Counted from the stretch's first letter, positions 33,421 to 45,040 are shown. The stretch is 64,000 bases of DNA from Microglena sp. YARC (GCA_022414725.1 CM039463.1:23863042-23927041), one strand, 5' to 3'. A program made the numbers and translations. Notes: generated from the letters alone by a model not told the origin.

Positions 33421-33563
33421 CATGCCCTTGATACGTGTCAACAGGATGAGCGCGGCGCTTAATCATCTCTGCTCTAGTGAACTCAGTGCATGCGTGCGCG
33501 ATAGGTGCAGCCATGTAGCTATCAGCTGTGTTGGTGGGATCTGCATCATACTCTAGTTTCATA
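33398..33563 (-). CDS. Exon-like segment, right arm (MKLEYDADPTNT...)
   Basis: Mirror of 14,528 onward, with acceptor CCCTGGGCAG at 33,564 and first coding triplet ATG. The exon reads through IKRRAHPVDTYQG and then stops after HATELLSL because of one extra G. Unidentified. Confidence 0.4.
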
Positions 33564-33629
33564 CTGCCCAGGGTAAGAGCAACTATTAGCAATCTATAGA
33601 TGCAGTAGTACACTCAGTACATGTGTGCA

Positions 33630-33671
33630 TAATATATATATACTAGTGCCGTACTAGTATATATATATATA
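33630..33671. repeat. AT-rich palindrome, right-arm copy
   Basis: Mirror of 14,422-14,463. Confidence 0.9.
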
Positions 33672-34213
33672 GTGCCAATAGATTGATGTCAGCATTGTCA
33701 GCACATGAACTCATAATGGTTGTTAGACATAATTTAATTTATGTCACAAAAATTATATCATACCATGCCATAATTTATGTAAATATGTGCAGTATGTATA
33801 TCATACCTACCATCATATATGTATCTGTAAATCTCCTGAATTGTTGAAATGATCCAGAAACTTTGGAACCTGGTCGCATGGCCCCATCCTTGAGCAGCAG
33901 GCTGCTCTTTGCAGCTTTCTTTTCAGTCACCAAAACTCAGACGTATGTGCAGTTATGTAACTCTCCTGGATTTTACTAGCACTAATCCACCATATGATGC
34001 CCTTGAGAAACTTTGGGGCCAGGGCTGGTCACTTACCATAGCTCGTCTTGTCAGCTACGAGCAACAGCTTCTAGGCCAGTGATATTCCTAAGGATTTTAG
34101 CATAAACTTTAAAAATTGGGCGCCCGATGCCAAGGTGTAGCATTTGTAGAATCTATGCTGCCCCCCTGGCTGGCCGTTCAGCCAAACCTAACGCCACTGT
34201 TTTGAAATGTGTG

Positions 34214-34244
<31 letters not shown>

Positions 34245-34291
34245 GCGTGTGTGTGTGGTGGTGGTGGTGGAGGGGGGGGGGGGGGGGGGCG
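34214..34291. repeat. (GTT)n, (GTG)n and poly-G tract
   Basis: Mirror of 13,786-13,882, with fewer triplets and a different G count, so length differs between the arms. Confidence 0.93.
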
Positions 34292-34759
34292 GGGCGAGTA
34301 GTGAACGTGGCCTTTGCCCAATCGTGACAGGCAGTCAGGAAGGGCTTAACAGAAAAAGCATTTACGAACTGAGCCCCAAACAATTGTTTACCGACGGGGG
34401 GGCTGAGTTCGTGATAATTTAATTATACAATGATGATCACATGGGATGATAATTTAATTGCGCGTCTGTGCGCGTGGAGTTTTTTCAAGGCAGTTGCACT
34501 GTTGAGGCTACACAAATGGCAGTTGCACGAAAGAGGGCAGACCAAAATTGACCAAATGTCGTACCCTGCTCCGCCCTGCTCCCCTCCCCCCAGGCCCGGG
34601 ACAAAATTGTGAACCGTTACCGGTATGTCGCCCATATTTATTCTGAACTAGCGCTGCTCATCCGCACGGACCAAGAATTCATTTTGGACATTGGAAGAGA
34701 CATAGGGCCGGTACTTGGCAGGTTAATTTGATTTAAATCTACACATTGTTTTAAATTAA

Positions 34760-35270
34760 GTGAAACTAGAAAACCGGCAGACAGTTACGTTCGGTTACAG
34801 ACATCCCTTGAACAATGTAGAATCCCTCGCTTCACTTCTTCCTTCAGACAATCCCTTGAACAATGTCGGATCCAAATTCAGGAACGCAATTCACCCACCT
34901 ACCCGACAATGTGGTATGCCTGATCATGGACAAAGTCTCACCAACGGGGCTGGCCCGTTGGAACCGCTTTTGGAGGGGCTCATACAAAAGACGACCAACC
35001 CAGCTGCAAGGTTAAAAAAATACAACTTTTCGAGAGGGATTCACCCAATATGGAAGGTTGCCGCCGCAGATGGCAAGCTCGGATGAACTGACGCACTTAA
35101 GGAACTTCTTGTGCCTGACGATGGCATCCAAGCCGCTTTTCATGCTACTGACCCCCCAGCCGGATGCTGCCATTTGGATGGGTTTTTGGAGGGAGCTCAG
35201 GAGGCGAGAGGTCGAGGCCAAGCAGATGTATGTACGACTAGGACTTCTATGGCCCTCCAATCGTAACTAG
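34760..35270 (+). pseudogene. Unidentified open frames, right-arm copy
   Basis: Two frames of 108 and 70 codons overlap at 35,058-35,086. A third frame (LIMDKVSPTGLARWNRFWRG) is also protein-like within the same interval. The changing frame suggests an old broken coding sequence. No family is identified. Confidence 0.3.
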
Positions 35271-35467
35271 CCACTTTCTGTGCATCCCTCTTTTTTGCGC
35301 TTAAGAGTTTGCGCTTAAGAGTAGATTAGTAGTTTGCGCTTAAGAGTAGGGTCCCCAAAGTTTAAGCCCATGTATGTTTATTTTTGTATATTTCATGTGA
35401 AGATGGATTCATCACATTGTGTATGGGCTGCAGTTGGTCCTTTGTACAAGTAATTTAATGATGTGGT

Positions 35468-35650
35468 TGTGGTGTATCAAACGGATATAACCATAAGATT
35501 CCCCAATCGGACAACACGTTTTCCTCATACACCACATCTCAGACAGGAGGTGGGCGTCGGACTTTCGAAAGGGGGGTGAGTTGTGGTGTATCAAACGGAT
35601 ATAACCATAAAATTCCCAAATCGGACAACACGTTTTCCTCATACACCACA
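35468..35650 (+). mobile_element. TRIM, internally deleted copy in right arm
   Basis: Mirror of 12,434-12,616 with the same 69-bp repeats and the same flanking 5-mer on the opposite strand (GTGGT). This shows the insertion predates the duplication. Confidence 0.9.
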
Positions 35651-38351
35651 GTGGTGCATGGCCATCCTTTTGCTGGGTTCTCCTTGTATTCCCATGCCTC
35701 AAATTTGATGTAAATAGGCTATTTACGTTACACACACAAACCAAGGGTGGAACTTAAAAACGTACAAGTGAACGGACCAAGTTGCAAGCTATGGTTGGGT
35801 GCCCATGTGGCCTGTTTGGGGAATACATGGAGTACACATCCATAGGAGGTAGAGCTGCAAGGTGTGCAACATGTGCCATGTACTTGCAGATGTATGCCAC
35901 ATGACACTGCCTAGGCACCCCCATTAAGGCTTGCCTATGTGGGGAGTGCTCATGGTCCCCATGAGGCCTAGCCAGACCTTCCCCCCTACATGTAGGTGTA
36001 CCCTATGCATCCCCCAAGTATGCTTTGTGGCTACCTAGACAAAGCTTGCAACTTGGTCCGATGACTTAACCATTTGAACGTCGCACACGGGAAATAGATC
36101 ACCAGCCTGGCTCTTGACCCGAGTTCCGATCTCGCTCCACCACCGAGCCTGGCCTTAGACATGGAGCTGTCTGAGAAGATGCAATTAAAGTTGAGCCCAA
36201 GTACTCTTGCTATGATGCAATATGGAAGATGAAATTCGCCGAAAGCGTCGTTGCCCTTACATAAAAGTGGCGCCATGGGCCTAAGCTCTGCGCGCCCTAG
36301 AGTTTGCGCTTAGAGTAGATTCCATGGCCCTTTCCATGGCTGAAGCGTAACTATGAAATGATAAGCCATGATATTTGGCCTGTGTAACAGTCGAAATCAG
36401 CCACCCTCGGTGTATCCCTCTCCTTTTTTTCGACTCCCCAGACAATGTCTGATTCTGATCAAGAAGACCTGAGGATGGAATGGCTGACATGGGGTGGTGA
36501 GAGAAAGGGAATATTTCTCTAGCATAATGCCGATGGTGGATAGGTGTGGTGGGGGCTGGTAATGAGATAGGTGTGGCCCGGAAATCTGGTGTGGCCCGGA
36601 AATCTTGGAACGGGTCCAACCCGATCGAATACGAGCATCTAACTTGCACGCGCCATCAGAGCCAAATTAAGTGACTCAGTCCCTTGCAGAAGTATAATTG
36701 TCACATTTTCTTCGCAGGTGAGGGCTTATGGCTGGCCACCCTGGGGGCTGGCCAGTGTGATTTTCGCAGGCCCCCCTCCCGTGCCCCCCTGTCCATATTA
36801 ACGGACACCGCGACGGGTGTGGGCAAGTATTCGAAAGCCGCAGCACCTCCTATAGTTCACAGTTTATTCGCCATTTCCTAGAATTTTACCTCGTACACCT
36901 GCTCCTGATCATTTAGCAATCACGCGCACTCCTCTTTCCGCTCCACCTGCCCTCTGTCTTCCAGCACATCCCAGCCACTTAGGACAACACCGTCATCATC
37001 TTCGGTACCTCTCCCTGGTCCCCCTTTGTAAAAACATGGCTATAGGAAAACTACCAGTCTTGGTCATCTACGGCTTCCACTTCGCGGTGGGTACATCAAC
37101 CCTTCCCTAGGGACGCCACGCGCGCACCACGCTTTCCTCTCTCGAACCTCTCATTTTTTGACAAACTCGCGACTCGGATTTTCTTTTGTGGAAGTTGCAT
37201 GGAAGTTGTCTGGGCTGTTTCCATGGTTTCTTCCAGGTCGCGATCTATGCGTGGAATGGGGATGCATGTGGTTGGAGACTATGAAAGTCCTGCTTATGAC
37301 TTCATCAGCTTGCAGTGATCTCTGAGGCTCTATGGAGTGATTGCTACACCACCTTGTGTTTTCTAGAACACCACCTCCACTTGAATGCTACAACACCATC
37401 ACCAAATTGGCAATCTTGCTGTATGACTTCCTTGTAATGGTCGCTCAGCCCTAAAGCAATCACCCAAAGATGAATAACCACCTTGCTTGATGTGGCACCA
37501 CCTCCCTATCATGCGTACTAGATCACTACCTTGCCATGGTTGTTGCAAGTTAGTGTAGTTAGTTAGTGTAGTTAGTTCAGGAGTACAAAAAAAATGCCTG
37601 TCATCTGGTGTCATCCCTAAAAAAACTGAGGATGGCTGCCCCCCCCCTTCCCCCCTCCCCTGAATATAAATAAGAGGCTTGACTCGGAATTATATATGCG
37701 TTCTGGGTATTTGCACTTTGGGGCGCACACAATTGCATCCTCAGAATTCCTTAACAGGTATTTTGTGATAGTCGAAATCCAGTTCTGCCCCACCCTTTGG
37801 GTTGCCCAAGTTCTGTAGTCACCCATTGCCTTCGCAGGGGGCAGCCAGAAACTGGAGTTCTCGGTATTTTCAAGCAAAACGGTAGCGGGACAGTTTCTCA
37901 GCATGTTTCAGCTACACTTCCCCTTGGGGGGTGGGGTGGGGCTGGGGGGTCGAGGGGTGGGGTGGTTGTGTTGGGGTGGTTGTGTGTGTGGGGTGGGGGT
38001 GGGGGGCTGGGGCCATACCACCCATACTCACCCACCCACACTATCCACCCATTCACCCCCCCACCCCCCACCCCGCCCCCTGTCCCCGGCCCCCCTAGGG
38101 CTTAAGTGGTGCCAATGAGCTGCCCTTGTCAACATAATCTCAATGGAGGTCTCAGAATGTCTTCTGCAGGTCTGAGTAAAAAGATAGCAAAACAACTGAG
38201 GAGGGCTGACCTCCTTCCCCCCCCCCCCCCCCCCCCCCCCCCTTATGAGGCACTCAGAATGACCTGAAAATGGCTCAAAACTTCACCCATGAATCATGCA
38301 ATTGTAGCCCCATTCTCAGAATATCGATCGGTTTTGAGTATACATTTGGAG

Positions 38352-38578
38352 CAGGGATTTTATTTCCGCTATATATAGCGATCGCTAGTTTTGACCCCGT
38401 TTCAGCGAAATTATCGCTATAAAAAAAGAAAAAAAAAAGTTATTTTCTGTTTTTGCCCTGAATGGCCCCCAAAAGCTAAAAAAAGCCATAGAAAGCACTC
38501 AACGGCTGTCCCTGGAGGAGTCCTGAAACCACAAAGCTAGAGGAAACCCACTTTCAGATTTGAAAAAAAAAACTGATT
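38352..38578. mobile_element. MITE family G, outer right-arm copy
   Basis: Starts CAGGGATTTTATTTCCGC and ends in a T-tract complement after CTTTCAGATTTG. Mirror of 9,519-9,744. Confidence 0.7.
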
Positions 38579-38867
38579 TTTAGGCCTGGGCATCTCCTGG
38601 TTAGTCACACAACGAGTTTTCCAGGTTTCAAGAAAGACACAAGCATGTACATTCTATATCTTGAAATAATTATAATTCTTATTTACACGAGGTAGATTCA
38701 CATAAGAGCACATATCAGCATCGCACCTATGCATGCTTGCAACAGCACCTGCCCGTGAGGCTGGCATACCGCATCACCACCTTCAGTTGTTGATCGTTAC
38801 AGCGGGTTACAGCATTTCATGAAGCCAACCTAAATAATTAATAATAAAGAACCTTAATATGATTCCA

Positions 38868-39264
38868 TGCATTCCCAACGCGCGTATTATCATTAAAACA
38901 ACACCTTGACTCTCTTCAACAACACCTTGGCACTCTTCAACCCCCTTTTCCACCATCTGCAGGGTTGAAGGCTGAACCCCCCCCATCCCCCCCCCCCACC
39001 CCCCCTCCCCCCCCTAAATAAGGTGCTCAGTTTTTTTTTCAATGGTAAACCAAACGCAAATGTTCATGTCATATACTCGAAATTAATTGATCGGCTTGAA
39101 ATACATTTTGGCACAGAATGATGCCTCCTGAGAAGCCTTATTTGATTCCATGCATTTCCAATGCGCGTGTAATGACTACAACAACACCTTGTCACTCTTC
39201 AACAACACCTTGTCACTACATCAACACCCTGACACTCTCCACCCCCCTGTTCCACCATCTGCAG
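38868..39264 (+). repeat. Duplicated intron end with acceptor
   Basis: CCACCATCTGCAG occurs twice, at about 38,950-38,962 and 39,252-39,264. Both follow a shared ~100-bp stretch (CATGCATT, CCAATGCGCGT-like, CAACAACACCTTG repeats). Only the second is followed by the open exon at 39,265. Confidence 0.75.
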
Positions 39265-42200
39265 TGTTCCGTTGTCCTCTTGGGCCTGAGCATAAATGCT
39301 GCCATCAATATTGATCATGTGAGTCATCAGGATGCATGGTTAGGCCTGCTAGTGGGTGGTGGTAGTGGTGGCGGTGGTACTTGTGATGGTGGTGGCAGTG
39401 GTGGTGGTGGCAGTGGTAGTTGTGATGGTGGTGGTATTGGTGGTGGTGGTACTTGTGGTGGTGATGGTAGTGTTGGTGGTGGTGGTAGTGGTGATAGTGG
39501 TGGTGGTAGTGTTGGTGGTGGTAGTTGTGGTGTTGGTGGTGGTAGTGTTGGTGGTGGTAGTTGTGTTGGTGTTGGTAGTGTTGGTTGTGGTAGTGGTGTT
39601 GGTATTGGTGGTGGTGGTGGTGGTAGTGGTGGTTGTGGTACTGGAGGTGGTAGTGGTGCTGTGGGATGTTTGATTGTTGGGTAGGAGTAGGTTTATGGTT
39701 GTGAAGTTGTTGAAAAGACTGTTCAGGGTGCTTGCTGTAGGGAATACCAATTGACAGGAAGGATGGGGCAAGGAAGCAGAAGTTGTGAATTAGGGAGTGG
39801 AGTGGATTCATTTATTGAGTTCTTGGAGGTTTGGGTTGAAGGTGAAGAGAGAGCCTGGTTAAAAAGAAGTCTGTGTTTTGGTGTTGGTGGTTTTGGTGGC
39901 GGTGAAAAGCTGTCTGTGTGGTGGTGGTGGTGGGGGGGGTGGCTGTAAAAAAGCTGTCTTGTGTGGTGATGGTGGTGGTGGCGGTGGCTGTAAAAAAGCT
40001 GTCTGTGCGGTAATGGTGGTGGCGGTGGTGGTAAAAAGCTGTCTGCGTGGTGGTGGCGGTGGTGGTGGCGGTGGCTGTAAAAAAGCTGTCTGTGTGGTGG
40101 TGGTGGTGGCAGTGGCTGTAAAAAGCTATCCGTGTGGTGGTGGTGGCTGTAAAAAAACTGTCTGTATGGTGGTGGTGGTGGTGGTGGCAGTGGCGGTAAA
40201 AAACTGCCTGTGTGGTTGTGGTTGTGGTGGCGGTGGCTGTAAAAAAGCTGTCTATGTGGTCGGGGTGGTGGTGGCAGTGGCTGTAAAAAAAGCTGTCTGT
40301 GTGGTGGTGGTGGCGCTGACTGTTAAAAAGCTGTCTGTGTGGTGGTGGTGGTTGCGGTAAAAGCTGTCTGTGTGGTGGTACTGGTGGTGGTGGCTGTAAA
40401 AATGCTGTCTGTGTGGTGGTGGTGGCGGTGGTGACGGTAAAAAGCTGTCTGTGTGGTGGTGATGGCGGTGGCTGTAAAAAAGCTGTGTGTGGTGGTGGTG
40501 GTGGTGGTGGCGGTGGCTGTACAAAAGCTGTCTGTGTGGTGGTGGTGGCGGTGGCTGTAAAAAAGCTGTGTGTGGTGGTGGTGGTGGTGGTGGCGGTGGC
40601 TGTACAAAAGCTGTCTGTGTGGCGGTGGTGGTGGTGGTTGAAGGGACCTCAGGGTGCATCTTGTGCAGGGTCAATTAGTTGTGTGGTTGGGTAGGGCTGT
40701 GTGTTAGTCTGCCACTGCCATCCTTCCCATAGCTTTTCTTTTCAGCTTCGAGCAGGAGCTTCTAGGGAGCTCCCCCGGCTTGTTATCTAGCTAAACCTCA
40801 AGCAAAGTAGTGCATCTGGAAGCTGACAGAATCAGCTTTCTAGTACTATTGAAACTTCGGAGCTAATCCCAGTGACTGGCTCAGGGAGCTGCCAAGAAGC
40901 TGTCGCTTGCAGGAGAAATGAAGAGCTATTATCCATAGGGATTTTTTTCAAATCTGGAAGTCTTGTTTTTTTAGCTTCATGGTTTTAAGCCTTCTCCAGG
41001 AACAGCGTTTTTAGAGCTTTTTAGGGCCATTGAGGACAAACTTGTTTTGTTATAGCGGTAATTTGAGCCGAAGCGGGGTCAAAAGTAGGGATCGATATGT
41101 ATAGCGGGGGAAAATCCCTGATGATCCTTCCCTCAACAGTATCTTCTGATGATAGTAATGATGCCCAGGCATTTGACTACAGGCGAGGAAATTTCAAGTC
41201 TGGGAGGTGGTGGTGGTGGTAGTGGTTCAGATGTGGGGTTAAGGGTGCATAGTAAAATAATTGTGTAGGTGGGTATGGCTGTGTGTTTATCTGCCACTTC
41301 CATCCTCCCTAAACAACATATTCCACTGACAATCATGCGCAGGCGTTTGACTATCAGCGAGGAGATTTCAAGGACTTTAAAAATGGCTTCATGGCTGCAT
41401 GCGTCCTCACCATCATCTCTATCATCCTCTTCGATATCCTATCAGTCATTGTGCTGTTCTTCCACAAGTTTGCCGACATGAAGTTGGGGTGAGTGCCTGT
41501 TGGGCGAAGCACCCCCCCCCCCCCCCCCCCCCCCCCCTGAGGGGGCGGGAGCCTCCCAGGGTTACCCATTTGTTCAAGTGTCTGTTTGTCTGCAATCCTG
41601 ACCCTAACGAAGTCGTAAACCCATGCCTGGAGCCGCTGCACTTAAGACCGGCACCACTCTCCCGTTACCCGACACTACTGTTTTATTTTCAACGCGTTGC
41701 CATTCTGTCGCTGCATGGTGCTGCATGGGTCTGGCTGAACTAGTCAACAAGGCCCCCCAATACCCCCCGGGCTCCGCGGGGTTTGGGGGGCAGCATGTTG
41801 CACTGGGGTCACACCGAGTCGCTCAATTTGCGACGCGTCGGAAACAAAAACAGTTCTCGACGCCAATTTTCGCACAGAAATAAACAACACAAAATTCCGC
41901 ACGGAAACAAACGGTGCTCGACGCCGATTTTCGCACAGAAACAAACAAAACAGATTTTTTTTGCACAGAAACAAAATGGTGCAAGGCGCCAATTTTCCGC
42001 GTTACTTGCAACTCTCCATGGACTTTTTTTTTAACATTGAGATTTAATTAATAACTGAGATTGTATCAAGCTTTGATAATACATTGATTATATATTGAGG
42101 TCGAATTGAACATTGATTAAACATTGAGATTGAATTAAACATTGATTAAACATTACTTAAACATTAACAGCCCACCCTAACCCCAACCTAACCCCACCCT

Positions 42201-43761
42201 AACCCCACTGTCCACCCTAAACCCACCCTAACCCACCCTGAACCCAGTGTCCACTCTAAACCCACCCTAATTCACCCTGAACCCACCCTAAATCCACCCT
42301 AACCACCCTTAATCCATCCTAAACAACCCTACACCCACCCTAACCCACCTCAACCCACACTAAGCCACACTAAACCCACAGCCATGCTAGATATCCCTAC
42401 ATCCGCCCTAAACCCACTGCCCACCCTAAGCCACCCTAAACCCACCGCCATGCTAAGTATGGCATCATGATGGGCGCCTCCATTAACTCTATGGGCGCCT
42501 CCATGGGTGCTCCTTTTACTCAAGCATAAAGCTCACAAACCTGACTGTCAAGAGTTTATCTATATACAGTATTCTCATCCTCACTCCTCACTCCTCACTC
42601 ATCAATCCTCTCTCATCTGTCCTCACTCATCACTTCTCGCTCATCACTTCTCACTCATCACTTCTCACTCATCACTCCCTGATCCTCATCCTCACTCCTC
42701 ACTCATTACTCATCACTACTCTCTCCTCTGACCTCACTCATCACTCATCACTCCTCACTCCCTGATCCTCATCCTCACTCCTCACTTCTCACTCCTCGAT
42801 CCTCACTCATTGATCCTCACTCATCACTCATCACTCCTCTTTCCTCTGTCCCCACTCATCGCTTCTCACTCATCACTCCCTGATCCTCATCCTCACTCCT
42901 CGATCCTCACTCCTCGATCCTCACTTCTCACTCATCACTCCTCGATCCTCATTCCTCCCTCATCTCTCCTTGATCCTCAATCCTCGATCCTGACTCCTCA
43001 CAGCACAGTCAATGGGCATTGTAATGCATAATGAATGAATTATCTACAGTATTCTCATCCTTACTACATCCCACTGCCATGCTAAATATCCATAAATCCA
43101 CCCTTAACCACCCTAAACCCACTGCCCACCCTAGGTACGGTATCATGATGGGTTCCTCCATCAACTCAGCCTGGCTCATGCTGTTGGCCGCACTAGTGCC
43201 CCAGTCGTGGACATAGCAATGCATAATGAATTCATTATCTATTGTATTCTCATCCTCACCACACACCCACTGCCATGCTAGGTATCCCTAAATCCACCCA
43301 AACCCTCTGCCCACTCTATATCCACCCCAAACCTACTGCCCACCCTGAGCCACCCTGAACCCCCTGCCCACCCTAAGCCACCCTATACCCACCCTAGGTA
43401 CGGTATCATGATGGGCTCCTCCATCAACTCAGCCTGGCTCATGCTGCTGGCTGGACTGGTGCTGCAATCGATGGCCAAAGCTGCAGAGAACTACAAGAAT
43501 AGCAGGATCTGGTCGTCCGGCGACTACCATTCCTTCATCGCTACCTTTTCCTTCAACTACCTCCTGTGCGTTACCCACCTGGTGCTCTTCTTCGTCCTGT
43601 GGATGGCCAAGAGCTACTTTTTGGAGGAGGGCGGTGGAGGCTCTGGGCTACGGATGATGAGCCTGGACAAGGCCTCCCCAGCAGCATCAGCACCAGCAGC
43701 TCCTTGGACCCCAGCATCAGGGGGGGCCTGGACCCCTTCTGCACCTGGGACACAAGTATAG
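39265..43761 (+). CDS. Four-helix membrane protein gene (5' end missing)
   Basis: Three exons join in phase. Exon A is 39,265-39,318 (after CTGCAG, before GTGAGT; CSVVLLGLSINAAINIDH). Exon B is 41,343-41,488 (after GCGCAG, before GTGAGT; starts AFDYQRGDFKDFKNGF). Exon C is 43,398-43,761 (after CCCTAG, to a TAG). The split codon at the B/C junction gives KLGYGIMM. The product has four predicted membrane helices: LLGLSINAA, CVLTIISIILFDILSVIVLF, INSAWLMLLAGLVLQSM and LCVTHLVLFFVLWMA. A polar Gly/Ala/Pro-rich tail follows. The topology resembles MARVEL-type proteins, but I cannot assign a family. The exact C-terminus is uncertain because exon C runs into a minisatellite. Confidence 0.65.
39355..39672. 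repeat. (GGT)n microsatellite in intron A
   Basis: Imperfect GGT/AGT/TGT triplets over ~315 bp. They produce Gly/Ser, Val and Thr/His low-complexity frames on both strands, none of them genes. Confidence 0.95.
39900..40645. repeat. GTAAAAAAGCTGTCTGTGTGG minisatellite in intron A
   Basis: About 17 units of 30-50 bp, each with GGTGGTGG(C) blocks and AAAAAGCTGTCTGTG. Unit length varies with the number of GGT triplets. Confidence 0.93.
40722..40915. mobile_element. Palindromic element M3, copy 1
   Basis: The left end, CTTTTCTTTTCAGCTTCGAG, and GAGCTTCTAGGGAGCTC are answered at the right end by CAGGGAGCTGCCAAGAAGCT. Together they form long imperfect inverted repeats. Related to 45,352-45,585. 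Confidence 0.6.
40936..41120. mobile_element. MITE family G, complete copy in intron A
   Basis: A 185-bp element with ends TAGGGATTTTTTT and GGGGAAAATCCCTG. The flanking 8-mers ATTATCCA and ATGATCCT agree at six of eight positions, which would fit a decayed 8-bp hAT-type target duplication. Confidence 0.7.
41140..41175 (+). pseudogene. Partial copy of exon B start
   Basis: ATGATGCCCAG followed by GCATTTGACTACAGGCGAGG repeats the acceptor and first ~33 nt of exon B (ATCATGCGCAG, GCGTTTGACTATCAGCGAGG) about 200 bp upstream of it. Confidence 0.8.
41510..41625. repeat. Dispersed repeat R3 fragment
   Basis: A C tract, GGGGGCGGGAGCCTCCCAGG and GTTACCCATTTGTTC, shared with 56,945-57,165 and 60,090-60,300 (reversed). 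Confidence 0.7.
41825..42005. repeat. ~60-bp tandem repeat (TTTTCGCACAGAAA)
   Basis: GACGCCAATTTTCGCACAGA and AAACAAACGG recur three to four times. Confidence 0.8.
42060..42165. repeat. CATTGATTAAACATTGAG tandem repeat
   Basis: AT-rich ~18-26-bp units, five or six copies. Confidence 0.8.
42167..42450 (+). repeat. CCACCCTAAAC repeats before exon C decoys
   Basis: Degenerate CCACCCTAA and CCCTAAACCCA units. They resemble telomeric CCCTAAA but are irregular and interior, and they recur directly upstream of each exon C acceptor (43,075-43,130; 43,290-43,397). This suggests an origin from the 3' splice-site region. Confidence 0.8.
42446..42505 (+). pseudogene. Partial copy of exon C start, decoy 1
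   Basis: GCTAAGTATGGCATCATGAT followed by GGGCGCCTCCATTAACTC matches the start of exon C (CTAGGTACGGTATCATGATG) with substitutions. Confidence 0.75.
42565..43005. repeat. TCCTCACTCATCA minisatellite
   Basis: CCTCACTCCTCACTCATCAC and CCTGATCCTCATCCTCACTC recur for ~430 bp in a mixed 10-25-bp pattern. Confidence 0.9.
43130..43215 (+). pseudogene. Partial copy of exon C start, decoy 2
   Basis: CCCTAGGTACGGTATCATGA and about 75 nt of exon C coding sequence (SSINSAWLMLLAALVPQS) are followed at once by a stop. It sits ~265 bp upstream of the real exon C. Confidence 0.85.
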
Positions 43762-45040
43762 ACCTTGGCGTCAGGGGGGGCCTGGACCTCATCAGTATCT
43801 GGGGCACAAGTCTAGAACTGTGGAAGGGATGATGTAGATCTGTGTATCCTCTAGGCTATGAATGATGGTTTGGATAAAGCCTCCCCAGCAGCATCAGCAC
43901 CAGCAGCTCCTTGGACCCCAGCATCAGGGGGGGCCTGGACCCCTTCAGCACCTGGGACACAAGTCTAGACCCTGGCAGCAGGAGGGGCCTGGACCTCAGC
44001 AGCTGGGGCATAAGTCTAGACCCTTGAAACAGGGGGGGCCTGGACATCAGCAGCAGCTAGGACGCAAGTGTAGACCCTGGCAACAGGGGGGGCCTGGACA
44101 TCAGCAGCAGCTAGGACGCAAGTCTAGACCCTGGCAACAGGGGGGGCCTGGACATCAGCAGCAGCTAGGACGCAAGTGTAGACCCTGGCAACAGGGGGGG
44201 CCTGGACATCAGCAGCAGCTAGGACGCAAGTGTAGACCCTGGCAACAGGGGGGGCCTGGACATCAGCAGCAGCTAGGACGCAAGTGTAGACCCTGGCAAC
44301 AGGGGGGGCCTGGACTCCCTCAGCAGCTACAGCACAAGTCTAGAACTGTGGAAGGGATGATGGAGAGCAGTGTATCCTCTGGGCTACAGATGATGGGTCT
44401 GGATAAGACTTCCTTGGTAGCAGCTGCAGTATTCTCATCCTCACTCTTTCATCGCTACCTTTTCCTTCAACCTCCTCTTGTGCGTGACCCACCTGGTGCT
44501 CTTCTTCGTCCTGTGGATGGCCAAGGGCTACTTTTTGGAGGAGGGCGGTGGAGGCTCTGTGATGAGCCTGGACAAGGCGTCCCCAGCAGCATCAGCTCCA
44601 GCAGCTCCTTGGACCCCAGCTTCAGGGGGGGCCTGGGCCCCTTCAGCACCTAGGACACAAGTCCAGAACTGTGGAAGGTAGGATGGAGAGTTACGCATCC
44701 TCTGGGCTACGGATGATGAGCCTGGACAAGGCCTCCCCAGCAGCATCAGCACCAGCAGCTCCTTGGACCCCAGCATCAGGGGGGGCCTGGACCCCTTCAG
44801 CACCTGGGACACAAGTATAGACCCTGGCAACAGGGGGGGCTTGGACCCTCTCAGTAGCTGGGGCACAAGTCTATACCCTAGAAACAGGGGGGGCCTGGAC
44901 CCTTTCAGCAGCTGGGGCACAAGTCTAAACCCTGGCAACAGTGGGAGCCTGGACCCCTTCAGCGCCTGGGACACAAGTCTAGACCCTGGCAACAGGGGGG
45001 GCCTGGACCCCCTCAGCAGCTGGGGCGCAAGTTTAGACTC
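43640..45040 (+). repeat. 54-bp minisatellite over and after exon C
   Basis: Units of 54 bp built from CCTGGCAACAGGGGGGGCCT and GGACGCAAGTGTAGACC, most regular at 43,960-44,330 and 44,760-45,030. As 54 is divisible by three, several frames stay open. One reads SLDPGNRGGLDPFSSWGT; many units have TGG changed to TAG in that frame. Confidence 0.92.
44437..44680 (+). pseudogene. Partial second copy of exon C 3' part
   Basis: CTTTCATCGCTACCTTTTCC through GTGGATGGCCAAGGGCTAC repeats the fourth-helix coding region of exon C. It is followed by the same Ala/Ser/Pro-rich stretch, and a 12-nt stretch (SGLR) is missing. Confidence 0.85.

Larger units (their letters stand above)
27735..38867 (-). repeat. 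Right copy of the duplicated block (inverted relative to 9,228-19,868)
   Basis: Complement of the left arm in order, with a clean minisatellite and longer homopolymers. It ends at GATTCC (38,861-38,866), after which the sequence becomes the intron upstream of the four-helix membrane protein gene. Confidence 0.95.

Noticed and set aside
9228..38867. Large natural palindrome with cruciform potential
   Set aside because: The inversion is probably an orientation error at the gap, so the cruciform is not supported.
39118..40694. Gly/Ser, Val, Thr and His-rich proteins in the GGT region
   Set aside because: Triplet microsatellite and minisatellite inside an intron; all frames are open by composition.
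42167..42450. Interstitial telomere or chromosome end
   Set aside because: Units are irregular and lie inside an intron next to similar acceptor sequences.
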